This document shows positions 28,379-38,011 of a stretch of 64,000 nt of DNA, piece after piece; position 1 is the first letter of the stretch, and every line of letters begins with the position of its first letter. A program made the position numbers and the translations under genes. The notes below the pieces were generated by a model. The model ran no database searches. It was not told the DNA's origin and saw only the letters and a list, made by a program, of their open reading frames with translations. Source of the stretch: JAIOQJ01 sp963718635 (lineage in GTDB: Bacteria; Planctomycetota; Planctomycetia; Gemmatales; Gemmataceae); assembly GCA_963718635.1 (NCBI GenBank), contig OY970367.1, positions 5,518,001-5,582,000 on the forward strand, read 5' to 3'.

Positions 28379-29644
28379 TTGAGTCTGTTTACGAGCGAAT
28401 ATCAGCTAATGCCAGAATTCAATATAATATACACGTTGATTATTGTGGTAGGGGTTCTTGCCCTATTGCCGGGAACAGTGTCGTTCCTGGTCTGGCTGGA
28501 ACGCAAGATGTCCGCCTACATGCAAGATCGCGTCGGGCCGAACCGCGTGGGCCCTTTCGGGCTGTTGCAGTCGTTCGCCGACGTTGGCAAGCTCTTCTTG
28601 AAAGAAGACATCACGCCGACTCATGTCGATAAACTCTTCTATTTCATCGCCCCTTGCATTGCCGTTGGCACCGCCTTGATGGCTTTTTCTGTGGTTCCAT
28701 TTGGGCCCTCCACTGCGCCTCCGTCCCCGGTCGCGTTGGTTGAAAATCGGAATGGCAATATCGAGCAGCGCGATCGCGATCTAGCCAATAAAGAATATGA
28801 GCAGAGGCAGAGCGACTATCGAGAGCAGTTCACCTTTGCGATTGCCCCTGGGCTCGACATTGGCATCCTGTTTTCGTTTGCCGTCGGCAGCCTCGCGGTC
28901 TATGGCATTATTCTCGGCGGTTGGTCGGCAAATAGTAAATATAGTTTGCTCGGCGCCCTAAGATCGTCGGCGCAGATCATCAGTTACGAAATTCCTCTGG
29001 GCATGTCGATCCTCGGCATTGTGCTCTTTACGGGTTCTTTAAACCTGGAAAAGGCAATTGATTGGCAGGTTCATCACGGCTGGTTCATTCTCTATCAGCC
29101 GTTGGCGTTTCTATTATTCATGACGGCCGTTTTTGCCGAGTGCAATAGGCTCCCCTTTGACTTACCAGAAGCGGAACAGGAGCTCGTGGGCGGCTATCAC
29201 ACGGAGTATAGCAGTTTCAAATTCGCGCTGTTCTTCCTAGGCGAATACATCCACATGATCACCACCAGTTTCCTGATGGCGATCTTGTTCTTCGGAGGCT
29301 GGCATTTTCCGGGCCTTAGCGAAGTCACGGGCATTGTGGGCATCATTCTGAAATTTGCGATTCTCTCTGCCAAAGTAGCTGGGTTTATCGTGCTCTATAT
29401 GCTGGTGCGCTGGACGATCCCTCGTTTTCGCTTCGATCAACTGATGGGCTTGGCCTGGAAGGTAATGATCCCGCTATCTCTCATGAATTTAATTTGCACC
29501 ATAATCGCGCGCGAGTTCAACATGACGCCGTGGGTGCTGACAGCAGCCTCAGCCATCCTGTTCTTCGGCGCCGCTTGGATCGGAACACGGCCGCCAGCGA
29601 GCAAAGTCTATGGGGCGAGGGAACTAAGCTTAGCTGGGAAGTAA
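28379..29644 (+). CDS. nuoH: NADH-quinone oxidoreductase subunit H
   Basis: Quinone-chamber membrane subunit, 421 residues. A TTG at 28379 next to the nuoG stop or ATG 28409 (MPEFNIIYTL) could be the start. Signatures: WLERKMSAYMQDRVGPNRVG and FGLLQSFADVGKLFLKED near the N-terminus, SSAQIISYEIPLGMSILGIV, and AECNRLPFDLPEAEQELVGG, YHTEYSSFKFALFFLGEYIH. About 40 extra hydrophilic residues (VALVENRNGNIEQRDRDLAN...) sit in the loop after the second helix. Intact. Confidence 0.94.
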   Translation: MSLFTSEYQLMPEFNIIYTLIIVVGVLALLPGTVSFLVWLERKMSAYMQDRVGPNRVGPFGLLQSFADVGKLFLKEDITPTHVDKLFYFIAPCIAVGTALMAFSVVPFGPSTAPPSPVALVENRNGNIEQRDRDLANKEYEQRQSDYREQFTFAIAPGLDIGILFSFAVGSLAVYGIILGGWSANSKYSLLGALRSSAQIISYEIPLGMSILGIVLFTGSLNLEKAIDWQVHHGWFILYQPLAFLLFMTAVFAECNRLPFDLPEAEQELVGGYHTEYSSFKFALFFLGEYIHMITTSFLMAILFFGGWHFPGLSEVTGIVGIILKFAILSAKVAGFIVLYMLVRWTIPRFRFDQLMGLAWKVMIPLSLMNLICTIIAREFNMTPWVLTAASAILFFGAAWIGTRPPASKVYGARELSLAGK

Positions 29645-29655
29645 AATTCAAGAAG

Positions 29656-29693
29656 TTAGCCACGGATTAAACACGGAATGAACACGGATAAAT
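29656..29693. repeat. Inverted repeat arm, left of GxxExxY gene
   Basis: It reads TTAGCCACGGATTAAACACG and continues with AATGAACACGGATAAA. The right arm at 30112-30158 is its imperfect reverse complement. The same sequence family occurs near 18975-19112. Confidence 0.8.
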
Positions 29694-29705
29694 GCAGAGA
29701 CAGAT

Positions 29706-30070
29706 GTGGAACTCTTGCACAAGGATATAACCGAGCAGATAATCGGGTCCTCGTTTGAGGTCTATCGGATTTTGGGATTCGGATTTTTACAAATAGTCTA
29801 CCAACGAGCCTTGCAATTTGAGTTACGTCCGAGGCTTGAAGGCGGAGATTGAGTTTGAGAATCGTGTTTTTTATAAAGGTCAAGAGGTTGGTTACTATAA
29901 ATCCGATGTCTTCGTGAACGATTGCGTAATAGTAGAATTGAAAGCAGCATCTTTATTGCAGCCAGGACGAACCGCAATTACTCAATGAACTGAGAGGTAC
30001 AGGCATCAAGGTAGGACTTTTGATCAACTTTGGGCGAACGAAGGTCGAATTCAAACGATTTGTGTTTTGA
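29706..30070 (+). CDS. GxxExxY family protein (two frameshifts)
   Basis: GTG 29706 opens VELLHKDITEQIIGSSFEVY, RILGFGFLQIVYQRALQFEL, the family core with its G-x-x-x-E motif. After a frame change near 29828 comes RGLKAEIEFENRVFYKGQEV, GYYKSDVFVNDCVIVELKAA, and after another near 29980, LLNELRGTGIKVGLLINFGR, TKVEFKRFVF, with the stop at 30070. Corrected length is about 121 residues, normal for the family. No catalytic function is established for these proteins, although parts (YKSDVFV...VELKA) resemble a PD-(D/E)XK nuclease core. It is flanked by inverted repeats inside the nuo operon, between nuoH and nuoI. Confidence 0.8.
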
Positions 30071-30111
30071 CATTCGTTCAACTTGGTCTTTGTCAAACCA
30101 ATCATTCTTTG

Positions 30112-30158
30112 GGTTTATCCGTGTTCTGTCCGTGTTTCATCAGTGGCTAAAGGTTTTT
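30112..30158. repeat. Inverted repeat arm, right of GxxExxY gene
   Basis: It reads TTTATCCGTGTTCTGTCCGT, then GTTTCATCAGTGGCTAAAGG, and pairs with the arm at 29656-29693 (about 30 of 38 positions by eye). Together with the enclosed gene the unit is about 500 bp. Confidence 0.8.
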
Positions 30159-30194
30159 GGATTTAGTTTAGTTGTCTTTGGACCAGGTAGACTT

Positions 30195-30752
30195 ATGCCG
30201 ATTGCTGAAAAAGAAGTTCGTTGGACTGAAGAGCCGAAGATTGGTTTCTGGGAACGCCTTTATCTGCCGGCGATCGCCGAAGGTCTTTCCACAACGGTCA
30301 AGCACATCTTCTCACCGAAGATGACGGAGCATTACCCGGAGCAAGTGGCGCCAATGCCGCCGAACTACCGCGGCGTGCATCGGCTTAACCGCGATGAACA
30401 AGGGCGTGTCCGCTGCGTCGCCTGCTACATGTGCGCCACCGCTTGCCCTGCCCATTGCATCGATATTGTCGCAGCGCCTTCGCCCTGGCAGGACCGCGAA
30501 AAGTACCCCGAGACGTTCGTTATCGATGAGCTGCGCTGTATCTATTGCGGCATGTGCGAGGAAGCCTGTCCGGTCGATGCCATCGAACTCACGACGCTTC
30601 ACGACCTCACCGGATTGAGCCGGGAGCAGATGATTTTCGACAAAGAGAAGTTACTAAGTGTTTGGGACGAAACTACAAAGGCGGGCACCGACCCGGTACG
30701 AACTTCCGGCAGCAAGCTGGGGCCGGCTGCAGAACTGCCCAAAGCAAAATGA
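30195..30752 (+). CDS. nuoI: NADH-quinone oxidoreductase subunit I
   Basis: Ferredoxin-like subunit with two 4Fe-4S clusters: CVACYMCATACPAHC and CIYCGMCEEACPVDA. It has 185 residues from ATG 30195 (MPIAEKEVRW); an in-frame upstream extension runs back into the repeat and the GxxExxY gene and is not expected. The spacing from nuoH is more than 500 bases because of the inserted unit. Intact. Confidence 0.94.
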   Translation: MPIAEKEVRWTEEPKIGFWERLYLPAIAEGLSTTVKHIFSPKMTEHYPEQVAPMPPNYRGVHRLNRDEQGRVRCVACYMCATACPAHCIDIVAAPSPWQDREKYPETFVIDELRCIYCGMCEEACPVDAIELTTLHDLTGLSREQMIFDKEKLLSVWDETTKAGTDPVRTSGSKLGPAAELPKAK

Positions 30753-30801
30753 CAATTTCCATATGAGTAGTTTCGGTTTGATTAGCGTTAGCAATAACTG
30801 T

Positions 30802-30806
30802 AAGGA
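30802..30806 (+). promoter_or_regulatory. Ribosome-binding site deciding nuoJ start
   Basis: AAGGA ends directly before ATG 30807 but 6 bases before ATG 30813. Normal spacing therefore favours 30813, two codons downstream. Confidence 0.5.
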
Positions 30807-30812
30807 ATGTTG

Positions 30813-31955
30813 ATGCTGTTAGGATCCTCCAGTGGCGGGTTCCCTCTAAACTGGGTCGTGTTGCTTCCCGTCATTTCCGGCTTTCTTGCGGTCTGGTATT
30901 TACTGCCAGCGCCGCGTCGTCGACCGTTGGTCAACGGCGTTTTGGCACTATTTGTTGCCGTCGCCGGCTTCGCAACTTTCTTATTGGACGGTCTGGGCGA
31001 TCGTTTGCCTTTCAATGTCGAAGGCGTACTCTTCGTTTCATTTTCGCTTTTGGCAGTTACATTTGCCGTCTTGATGATCGTACAGCGCAACCCGGCCCGC
31101 GCATTGCTCTATTTTGCTGTTGTCGTATTGAGCGTTTGCGGCCTGTTTCTTCTGCTGGCAGCGCCGTTCTTGATGGCCGCTACGATCATTATTTACGCTG
31201 GCGCCATTATCGTCACATTTCTGTTCGTTATCATGCTCGCGCAACAGAATCGCCAGACAGACGCCAACGATCGCTCGCGCGAGCCCTCGTTGGCGGCGGC
31301 TGTAGGCTTTATCTTACTGGCCGCGTTGCTGGTGTCGCTGCAGCGTATAGGAGTCCGGCGCGATGTCGAAGAAGTGATCCAGCGCAGCGATCACTACTCG
31401 AAGGCGGAGACCGTAGACGAAGATTTGAAGCAGTCCGATAGCGCTGAAGGGTATTTGAACCAAGTGAAGACCGTTCGGGATCGGCTTGGCTATCTGCGCA
31501 TTAAAATCCCAAACGTGGTGGAGGGAGAAAACAGGCGCGAAGCAGATTCCGACCCCGTAGAAGATATGCGCAACGCGCTCGGTTTGACGCCGCCGATATA
31601 CGAGTCGGCGCCAGGCACGCAGCGCCGCTTCAATCCGAATGCGGAAGAAGTTAGACGTGCGGCGGGGCAGATTCACTTTGAACTCTCGTATCTCAAAGCC
31701 GTGCGTGAAGGTCGTATATCCCTCGAATATCCCGGAGTTGTTTTGTCGCCGCATGGGCAATCGGTGACCATTAACCCAACGGATGACCCGGCCAAGGCGG
31801 AAATGAGACGCTTGCCAAGCGCCAACATTGCGGCACTGGGTCGAACACTCTTCACCGATCACTTACTGGCGATTGAACTCGGCGGCACGCTCTTATTGGT
31901 TGCTACGATCGGCGCGATCGCCATCGCTCAGGGCCGTTCGGAGAAAACTGTATGA
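30813..31955 (+). CDS. nuoJ: NADH-quinone oxidoreductase subunit J with large soluble insertion
   Basis: The product has about 380 residues, about twice the usual NuoJ. The conserved membrane part is clear: FVSFSLLAVTFAVLMIVQRN, ALLYFAVVVLSVCGLFLLLA, MAATIIIYAGAIIVTFLFVI. The last helix (ALGRTLFTDHLLAIELGGTL...) is at the C-terminus, as in other NuoJ. Between them, after SLAAAVGFILLAALLVSL, lies a charged region of about 170 residues (RRDVEEVIQRSDHYSKAE ... ISLEYPGVVLSPHGQSVTIN ...). The N-terminus adds one or two extra hydrophobic segments. The frame is open throughout, so the insertion is real in this sequence. The stop overlaps the nuoK start (ATGA). Confidence 0.9.
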   Translation: MLLGSSSGGFPLNWVVLLPVISGFLAVWYLLPAPRRRPLVNGVLALFVAVAGFATFLLDGLGDRLPFNVEGVLFVSFSLLAVTFAVLMIVQRNPARALLYFAVVVLSVCGLFLLLAAPFLMAATIIIYAGAIIVTFLFVIMLAQQNRQTDANDRSREPSLAAAVGFILLAALLVSLQRIGVRRDVEEVIQRSDHYSKAETVDEDLKQSDSAEGYLNQVKTVRDRLGYLRIKIPNVVEGENRREADSDPVEDMRNALGLTPPIYESAPGTQRRFNPNAEEVRRAAGQIHFELSYLKAVREGRISLEYPGVVLSPHGQSVTINPTDDPAKAEMRRLPSANIAALGRTLFTDHLLAIELGGTLLLVATIGAIAIAQGRSEKTV

Positions 31956-32374
31956 TTCCCATCTATTACTATTTAGCAGTGGGCGCTGCCCTGTTCGCGC
32001 TCGGCCTTATTGGCTTTCTCGCCAGACGCAACCTCATCGTTATGTTCCTTTGCGCTGAACTGATGCTGCAAGGAGTGGCGCTGAATTTTGTCGCCTTCTC
32101 TCGGCATCAAGGCAATATGCACGGGCAAGTGTTTACCCTATTCGTAATAACGGTCGCTGCCTGTGAAGCCGGGCTGGCGCTCGCTTTCATCCTGGTTCTT
32201 TATCGACGCAAGAAATCGCTCGATGTCAGCGTTTGGCAGGATATTCGGGAGTCCGGGATGAGCGTTACGACGGATACAGAAGCTTTCCCGATCGCTCCCT
32301 TTGAAGAGCCGCCGCCGCGACTGCCCATTGCAGGCATTGAGCCTTCAAGACCCGAGGAGCATACCCATGCCTAA
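31952..32374 (+). CDS. nuoK: NADH-quinone oxidoreductase subunit K
   Basis: The product has 140 residues. Three helices with the family glutamates are visible (LIVMFLCAELMLQGVALNFV; FTLFVITVAACEAGLALAFI). A hydrophilic tail of about 45 residues (RESGMSVTTDTEAFPIAPFE...) follows, whereas usual NuoK proteins end at about 100. Overlaps nuoJ by 4 and nuoL by 8 bases. Intact. Confidence 0.92.
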   Translation: MIPIYYYLAVGAALFALGLIGFLARRNLIVMFLCAELMLQGVALNFVAFSRHQGNMHGQVFTLFVITVAACEAGLALAFILVLYRRKKSLDVSVWQDIRESGMSVTTDTEAFPIAPFEEPPPRLPIAGIEPSRPEEHTHA

Positions 32375-34318
32375 TGCCGAACAACTGCTCTGGGCCGTGC
32401 CGTTGCTGCCATTGTTGGGCGCGCTCTGCTTCGCGTTGATGGGCGGCAAGCTAAGACGCTATAGCCATCTACCCTGTGTCCTAGGCGCGGCTCTGTCTTC
32501 CGTTGTTTCGATCATGCTGGTGCTGTCGCTGCCGGAACTGAATTCGTACATGCACACGCAGGAGATGACTTGGTTTGAAGTGGGCCCTGTCGAGCGCCAA
32601 AGCCGGCTTGGTGCTCGATCCGCTTTCGGGCATCATGTTGCTCGGCATCACATTCATCGGCACTTGGATCGCCGTCTTCTCCGTCGGCTACATGCACGGC
32701 GAAGAGGGCTACACGCGCTACTTCGCCATTGTCAGTCTTTTCCTTTTTGCCATGACGCTGTTGGTGCTGGCCGATAATTTTCTCCTATTGTTCACTGGGT
32801 GGGAAGGCGTCGGCCTGTGCAGCTACCTTCTGGTTGGCTATTGGTATGCCAAACCTTCAGGCTGCGGCTGCGGCCCGCAAAGCCTTTCTGGTGACGCGAC
32901 TGGGCGATGTCGGTTTCATCCTCGGTATCTTTCTGCTCTGGTCGATCGGCGGCCACACGCTCAGCTTTGACTCTCTGTTCGCTGGCCGGATGAACATCGA
33001 TAAAACGCATCACGATATACTGGCGCTCGCATGCTTGCTTATCTTCTGCGGTGCAGTCGGCAAATCAGCGCAATTCCCTCTCTATGTATGGCTTCCCGAT
33101 GCGATGGAAGGGCCCACGCCGGTCAGCGCGCTGATTCATGCGGCAACAATGGTGACGGCCGGCGTCTACCTGGTCGCCCGCTGCATCCCGCTGTTCGTTC
33201 TCTGCCCGGATGTCCAAATTCTCGTCTCGTGCATCGGCGGGTTCACGGCCTTGTTAGCCGCACTGATTGCGCTGACGCAAAACGATTTGAAACGAGTGCT
33301 CGCCTACTCGACCGTCAGCCAGATTGGCTTTATGTTCCTTGCCCTTGGCACTGCGGGGCCGGTAGTAGCTCTCTTCGCTGTAACAGCCGCCGTCTTTCAT
33401 CTCTTCACCCACGCGTTCTTCAAGGCAGTGCTTTTTCTTTCGGCCGGCAGCGTGATGCATGGAATGGGCAACGTCATCGACATGCGAAAATTCTCCGGCC
33501 TGCGCAAGGTGATGCCGATTACGCACATCACCTTTTTGTGCGGCGCCGCCGCGCTGGCCGGGTTGCCGCTCCTCTCCGGCTTTTGGAGCAAAGACGCGAT
33601 TCTCGAAACACTGTTGGATGCGAGCCATCATAGCCACGCTTACGGTTCGCTTTATTTCGTCCTATTTATTGGCGCTTTGTTTACGGCAGCGTTGACAGCC
33701 TTTTATACCTTCCGAGCTTACTTCCGCACCTTTTGGGGCGAGGTGAAAATCCCGCTCGAGGCGCATGGACATGCGCACGAATCGCCGCCGGTGATGACCG
33801 TGCCGCTGATCGTGCTGGCAATCGGCGCAATTTTAGTCGGCATCGTGGCCGAGCCCTTTACTCACTGGTTCAGCGGTTTCCTCGAACGGTCCGACAACCT
33901 GCTTCGTGCCAGCGAACGGCATGTCCCCGAGCATCATCTCGACTGGACGATGATGCTCAGCGGCACAGCCGTTGCTCTCGCCGGGACGCTCTTGGCCTGG
34001 TGGATGTATTGTGTGAGGCCGACATCGTCGCAGGCGCTGGCGCACGCGGTTCCGCGCTGGTATCACGCCTCGCTTAACCGATTTTATGTGGATGAAATTT
34101 TCCACTTACTCTTCGTGCTTCCGTTGAATGTGTTAGCACTGTTGAGCAAAGCCATCGAGGCTTTGATCTATGACTTAGTCCGTCTGATCGCTTCCATCCC
34201 CCGCGGCATCGCGGAGGCCATTCGGCCTTTACAGAATGGCTTAGTGCAGTTTTATGCTTTAACTACCGCGATGGGCGTCGTTGCCTTTATTGGCTACTTA
34301 GTGTTTTTCTCGAAGTAA
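32367..34318 (+). CDS. nuoL: NADH-quinone oxidoreductase subunit L (two frameshifts)
   Basis: Antiporter-like proton-pumping subunit. It starts at ATG 32367 with GAGGAG 7-8 bases upstream. The frame changes near 32585 (TGGGCCC; one base added gives FEVGALSSAKAGLVLDPLSG) and near 32855 (a GGCTGCGGCTGCGGC repeat; one base added gives SAAAAARKAFLVTRLGDVG). Conserved parts include LFTGWEGVGLCSYLLVGYWY (TM glutamate), GKSAQFPLYVWLPDAMEGPT, PVSALIHAATMVTAGVYLVA (TM5/TM7 motifs) and HLFTHAFFKAVLFLSAGSVM. The long C-terminal lateral-helix region is present (to YLVFFSK). About 650 residues. Confidence 0.92.
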
Positions 34319-34340
34319 TTGGGTGATATTTAGTGAAGAC

Positions 34341-34456
34341 AACACTAACCCGAAGCGTAAGCGGGGCAGTCCCTGAAGCGTTAGCGATATATTGGGCAAA
34401 GCAAAATCTCGCTAACGCTTCGGGGCTTAACCTCGCTGACGCTTCGGGTTAGTGTT
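34341..34456. repeat. Palindromic repeat, family 1 (copy 2)
   Basis: It begins AACACTAACCCGAAGCGTAA and ends GCTTCGGGTTAGTGTT, with inner GTTAGCG/CGCTAAC pairing. It is homologous to the element at 8434-8541 and occupies the nuoL-nuoM spacer, where a transcript would fold into a long branched hairpin. Confidence 0.85.
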
Positions 34457-34522
34457 GGTTGCGGTAAATCGCACAGGACTACTGTATTCTCAAAGTTCGA
34501 GTATTTGACGAGTTTTAAAAAT

Positions 34523-36291
34523 ATGCTGAACGCCGATACGATTCGCCTGTTGCTGCCGTTGCTGATCGGGTTGCCATTGATCGCGGCGATCCTGCTGCCG
34601 TTGTTCGCCCGAAGTACCGCGTCGGCCCGGCGTGTCGCCATCGGCGCGGCGTTGGTGCATCTGCTTCTAACGGCTCTGGTGGTTGAATCGGCCCGCCCGA
34701 CGCTTGCCGCCCGTCATGCAGTTGGCGATCATGCGTTGCAATCAGAGCGTGACCGTGTTTTTAGTCCCGAGTTTGTGCCGGGGGATCCCGGCATCGATCG
34801 GAAAGACAAAGAAGGACGCACCGTCCGAGCCAATGCGCATACGACGACATGGGAACTCGCGCCATTCGCCAAGGATAATCCGGATGTCAAAGGGGTGCAG
34901 TTCTTCATTGGCCTGGATGGGCTGAATCTTTGGCTGGTCGCGCTAACAAGTCTCATGTTGGTTCCTGTGATATTGATTTCATGGGATTCGATTGATGAAG
35001 GAGCCGGCGCATTTTACTCTTGGCTGTTCGCGTTGCAGGCTTGTGTTATGGGTGTCTTTCTGGCGTTTGATATTATCTTGTTTTACGTCTGTTTTGAACT
35101 GACGCTCATTCCGCTCTTCTTTCTTATTTCCTCGTGGGGCAAAGGTTCGAATCGCCGTGAAGCCGGCGCAAACTTTTCTTGTTCACGCTTGCCGGCGGCC
35201 TGATCACATTGATTGGAATCATTGCGAGTGTTGTAGTTATTTATCAGAGTACCCATGAACTTACATTTTCGATTCCGAGACTTGCCGAGTTGATGCAAAT
35301 CGAGCTACGCCGTTCCGACCCGCAGAAGCTCGAAATCTGGAAGGACAAACAGCTTTACATTTTCTTAGCCATTGCTGTGGGCTTCGCGGTAAAGATTCCG
35401 CTGGTGCCGCTCCATTCGTGGCTGCCGGGCGCTTATTCTGAAGCCCCGATTGGCGTGACGGTCATGCTTTCCGCTCTGCTCGCCAAAATGGGTACGTTCG
35501 GGCTCTTACGCATCTGCTTGCCGCTGGCGCCCGATGGCACGCTAGCCGCCGGCATTCCCATGCTCGGTACGCTCGCCTCCATCGGCATCATCTATGGGGC
35601 TCTCTGCGCCTATTATCAGCCCGATTTCAAGCGGTTGGTGGCCTATAGCTCCGTCTCGCACCTCGGCTTTTGCGCCCTGGCTATCGTCGCATTCAATGCG
35701 GAGGGCATGGCCGGGGGATTGCTGCATATGGTCAATCACGGCCTATCGACCGGCGCGCTGTTCCTACTCGTAGGCATGTTGCTACAGCGCTATAGCTCTG
35801 GGCAGATTGCCGATTTTGGCGGCCTGTGGAAAAAGCTGCCGGTCTTCACGTTCTTCATGATGGTCATTTGTCTGGCGAGCATTGGCCTGCCAGGACTGAA
35901 CAACTTTGTCAGCGAGATGCTAATGCTTGCCGGCCTGTTCGACCTGCGCAATTCAAGGGCTGCCGGGTTGACGCTAGCGGTCATTGCTGCATTTGGCATT
36001 CTGCTCAGCGCCTGGTACGTGCTGACGATGATCCAGCGGGTCTTCTTCAATGAACTTCGCGAACCGGCCCCCGCAAGACCTGGTGCAGTGAAAGACTTGA
36101 ACGCTCGCGAATTAGCTCTGATTGCACCCTTGGCGCTGTTGTGCCTTTTGCTCGGTTGCTTCCCACAACCGGTAATAGAGCCGATGAAACGTGATGTGGA
36201 GACGCTGGCACGCATTGCGGACGACGCCCGCAAAGACCATGTGCGCCACGCCGAAAAAATATCGACGCCTCGTGAACTAAGTGCGGAATAG
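34523..36291 (+). CDS. nuoM: NADH-quinone oxidoreductase subunit M (one frameshift)
   Basis: Antiporter-like subunit. It starts at ATG 34523 (MLNADTIRLLLPLLIG). Before the conserved GVQFFIGLDGLNLWLVALTS there is a 60-residue hydrophilic stretch (SERDRVFSPEFVPGDPGIDR...). FELTLIPLFFLISSWGKGSN precedes a frame change near 35175 in CAAACTTTT; one added base gives REAGAKLFLFTLAGGLI. Then VPLHSWLPGAYSEAPIGVTV, MLSALLAKMGTFGLLR and LVAYSSVSHLGFCALAIVAF follow. About 590 residues. Confidence 0.92.
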
Positions 36292-36383
36292 GTTGCCTAA
36301 GCCTAAAGCCCAGGTAGGAGAGTGCACCGCAGCGCCGGTTGTGACTGTAGACGATACCGTTCGAACGTTTAGGAGCAAGATCC

Positions 36384-37929
36384 GTGATCCTGTTGGCAAC
36401 CAGCGCCATTGACGCGACTTTGCGAGATAGTATCTCGCTCATCATTCCCGAGGCATCGCTAATCGGCGCCGCTTGCGTGCTGTTCCTACTCAGCACCGTA
36501 AAAGCCAGTCGGTCGATCGCAGGGGTCATCGCGCTGCTGGCGTTCGCAGTAGCCGGATTATTGCATGAGACGATTCGCGCCCGGCCGAGATGATCGCGAC
36601 CGTTGCTCCGGTTCTCAGCGATCATTTGACTCATTTCATTCGCATAACCGCGCTAATCACCGGCGCTATCTCAGTGTTAGTTACCTGGAACGAGCCAGAC
36701 GACAAGCGTGCCTGCGACTATCACGCCTGCTTGCTTTGCATCATTGCCGGGATGTCGCTTGTTGGCGCTGCGAACGATCTGATCTTTCTCTTCCTGCGCT
36801 CGAATTGGTAAGCATTCCTACTTATGTAATGCTCTATTTGCCCAAGGCAAACGATCGGGCGGCCCAAGAGGCGGCAATCAAATACTTCTTGTTGAGCATC
36901 TTGTCTTCTGCATTCTTATTATTTGGTTTCAGTTATTTATATGGCGTCACAGGCACGACTAATATCTCCGCGATCGTGAGACTGCTGCCTGCTCTCGCTT
37001 CTGGGGACGAAGCAGGCCTTGCCCTAGTTGCCATCGTAATGGTTGTGGCTGGGCTCGGCTTTCGCATCACCGCGTTCCCGTTCCACTTCTATGCGCCGGA
37101 TGTGTACCAGGGCGCACCAATTGGCGTGGTCTCGCTGCTGTCGTTCATTCCCAAAGTGGTGGGATTTGTCGCTCTTCTGCGACTGTTCGATACGTTTAGC
37201 ACTTATTCGTTAGGTTCACCGCCCGTCGTCCTGTCGTTCATCAAACAATATATGATGCTGATTTGGATTCTGGCTGCCATTACCATGACGGCCGGCAATG
37301 CCATGGCGCTCATGCAGAACAATATCCGGCGGATGCTCGCATATTCGGGCGTTGCCAACGCCGGCTATATGCTGATCGGGTTAGCCGTGCTGCCGGTGCA
37401 GAATGAGACTTCTTCGGCCGTGGGCAATGGCGCAGCGGCTTTGCTTTTCTATCTGATCGCTTATGGCACCATGACCATCGGAGTCTTTGCCATTATCTCG
37501 TACTTGAGCCGACCGGGCCGCAGCATTGATGCCATCGACGACCTCGCCGGCCTTCACGAAACCAACCCTGCAACGGCATTCGTGATGGCGATATTTCTGT
37601 TCAGTTTGATCGGCATGCCGTTGACAGCCGGCTTCGTCGGCAAGTTTTACTTGTTCATGAGCGCCTTGGCCGTACCGCAGGACTCGGTGATGGGACACCT
37701 CTATCAGTCTCTCGCCATCATAGCGGCTGTCAATGCCGCCATTGCGGCTTACTACTATATGCGGGTCCTCGCGGCCATCTATCTCCGCGGCGCTTTTCAA
37801 CCAGCGATCAAGCTGCATTATTCGCCAATCCTTATCGCCATAGGCGCCTGTCTCTTCGTGACACTTTTCTTCGGCATCTACCCCGGTCCGTTGCTGGACG
37901 CCTGCCGATTCGCAATCGCCGGACGTTGA
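36384..37929 (+). CDS. nuoN: NADH-quinone oxidoreductase subunit N (two frameshifts)
   Basis: Last subunit of the operon. GTG 36384 opens MILLATSAIDATLRDSISLI. Frames change near 36588 (between ETIRARP and EMIATVAPVLSDHLTHFIRI) and near 36800, where GATCTTTCTCTTCCTGCGCTC needs one extra G to give LIFLFLALELVSIPTYVMLY. The rest is intact: AAIKYFLLSILSSAFLLFGF, FRITAFPFHFYAPDVYQGAP, RRMLAYSGVANAGYMLIGLA. About 515 residues. After the stop there is no clear terminator before the DUF4058 genes. Confidence 0.92.
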
Positions 37930-38011
37930 GACTGCCTATGCCATTTTTGCAAAGGTCGGCCCCTATTTCGTGACCGCTTCGCTAAGATAGATTAATCAAG
38001 CGAGGTGAATC

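Noticed and set aside
32580..32860. Programmed ribosomal frameshifting in nuoL
   Set aside because: No slippery heptamer plus stimulatory structure was evident, and the same kind of break occurs in many unrelated genes here.
35140..35160. tRNA-like T-loop word GGTTCGAATC
   Set aside because: It lies inside nuoM coding sequence and no cloverleaf or acceptor stem surrounds it.
19286..37929. Interpretation of broken nuo genes as a degraded operon
   Set aside because: Conserved cluster ligands and proton-channel residues are kept on both sides of each frameshift; single-base errors explain the breaks better.
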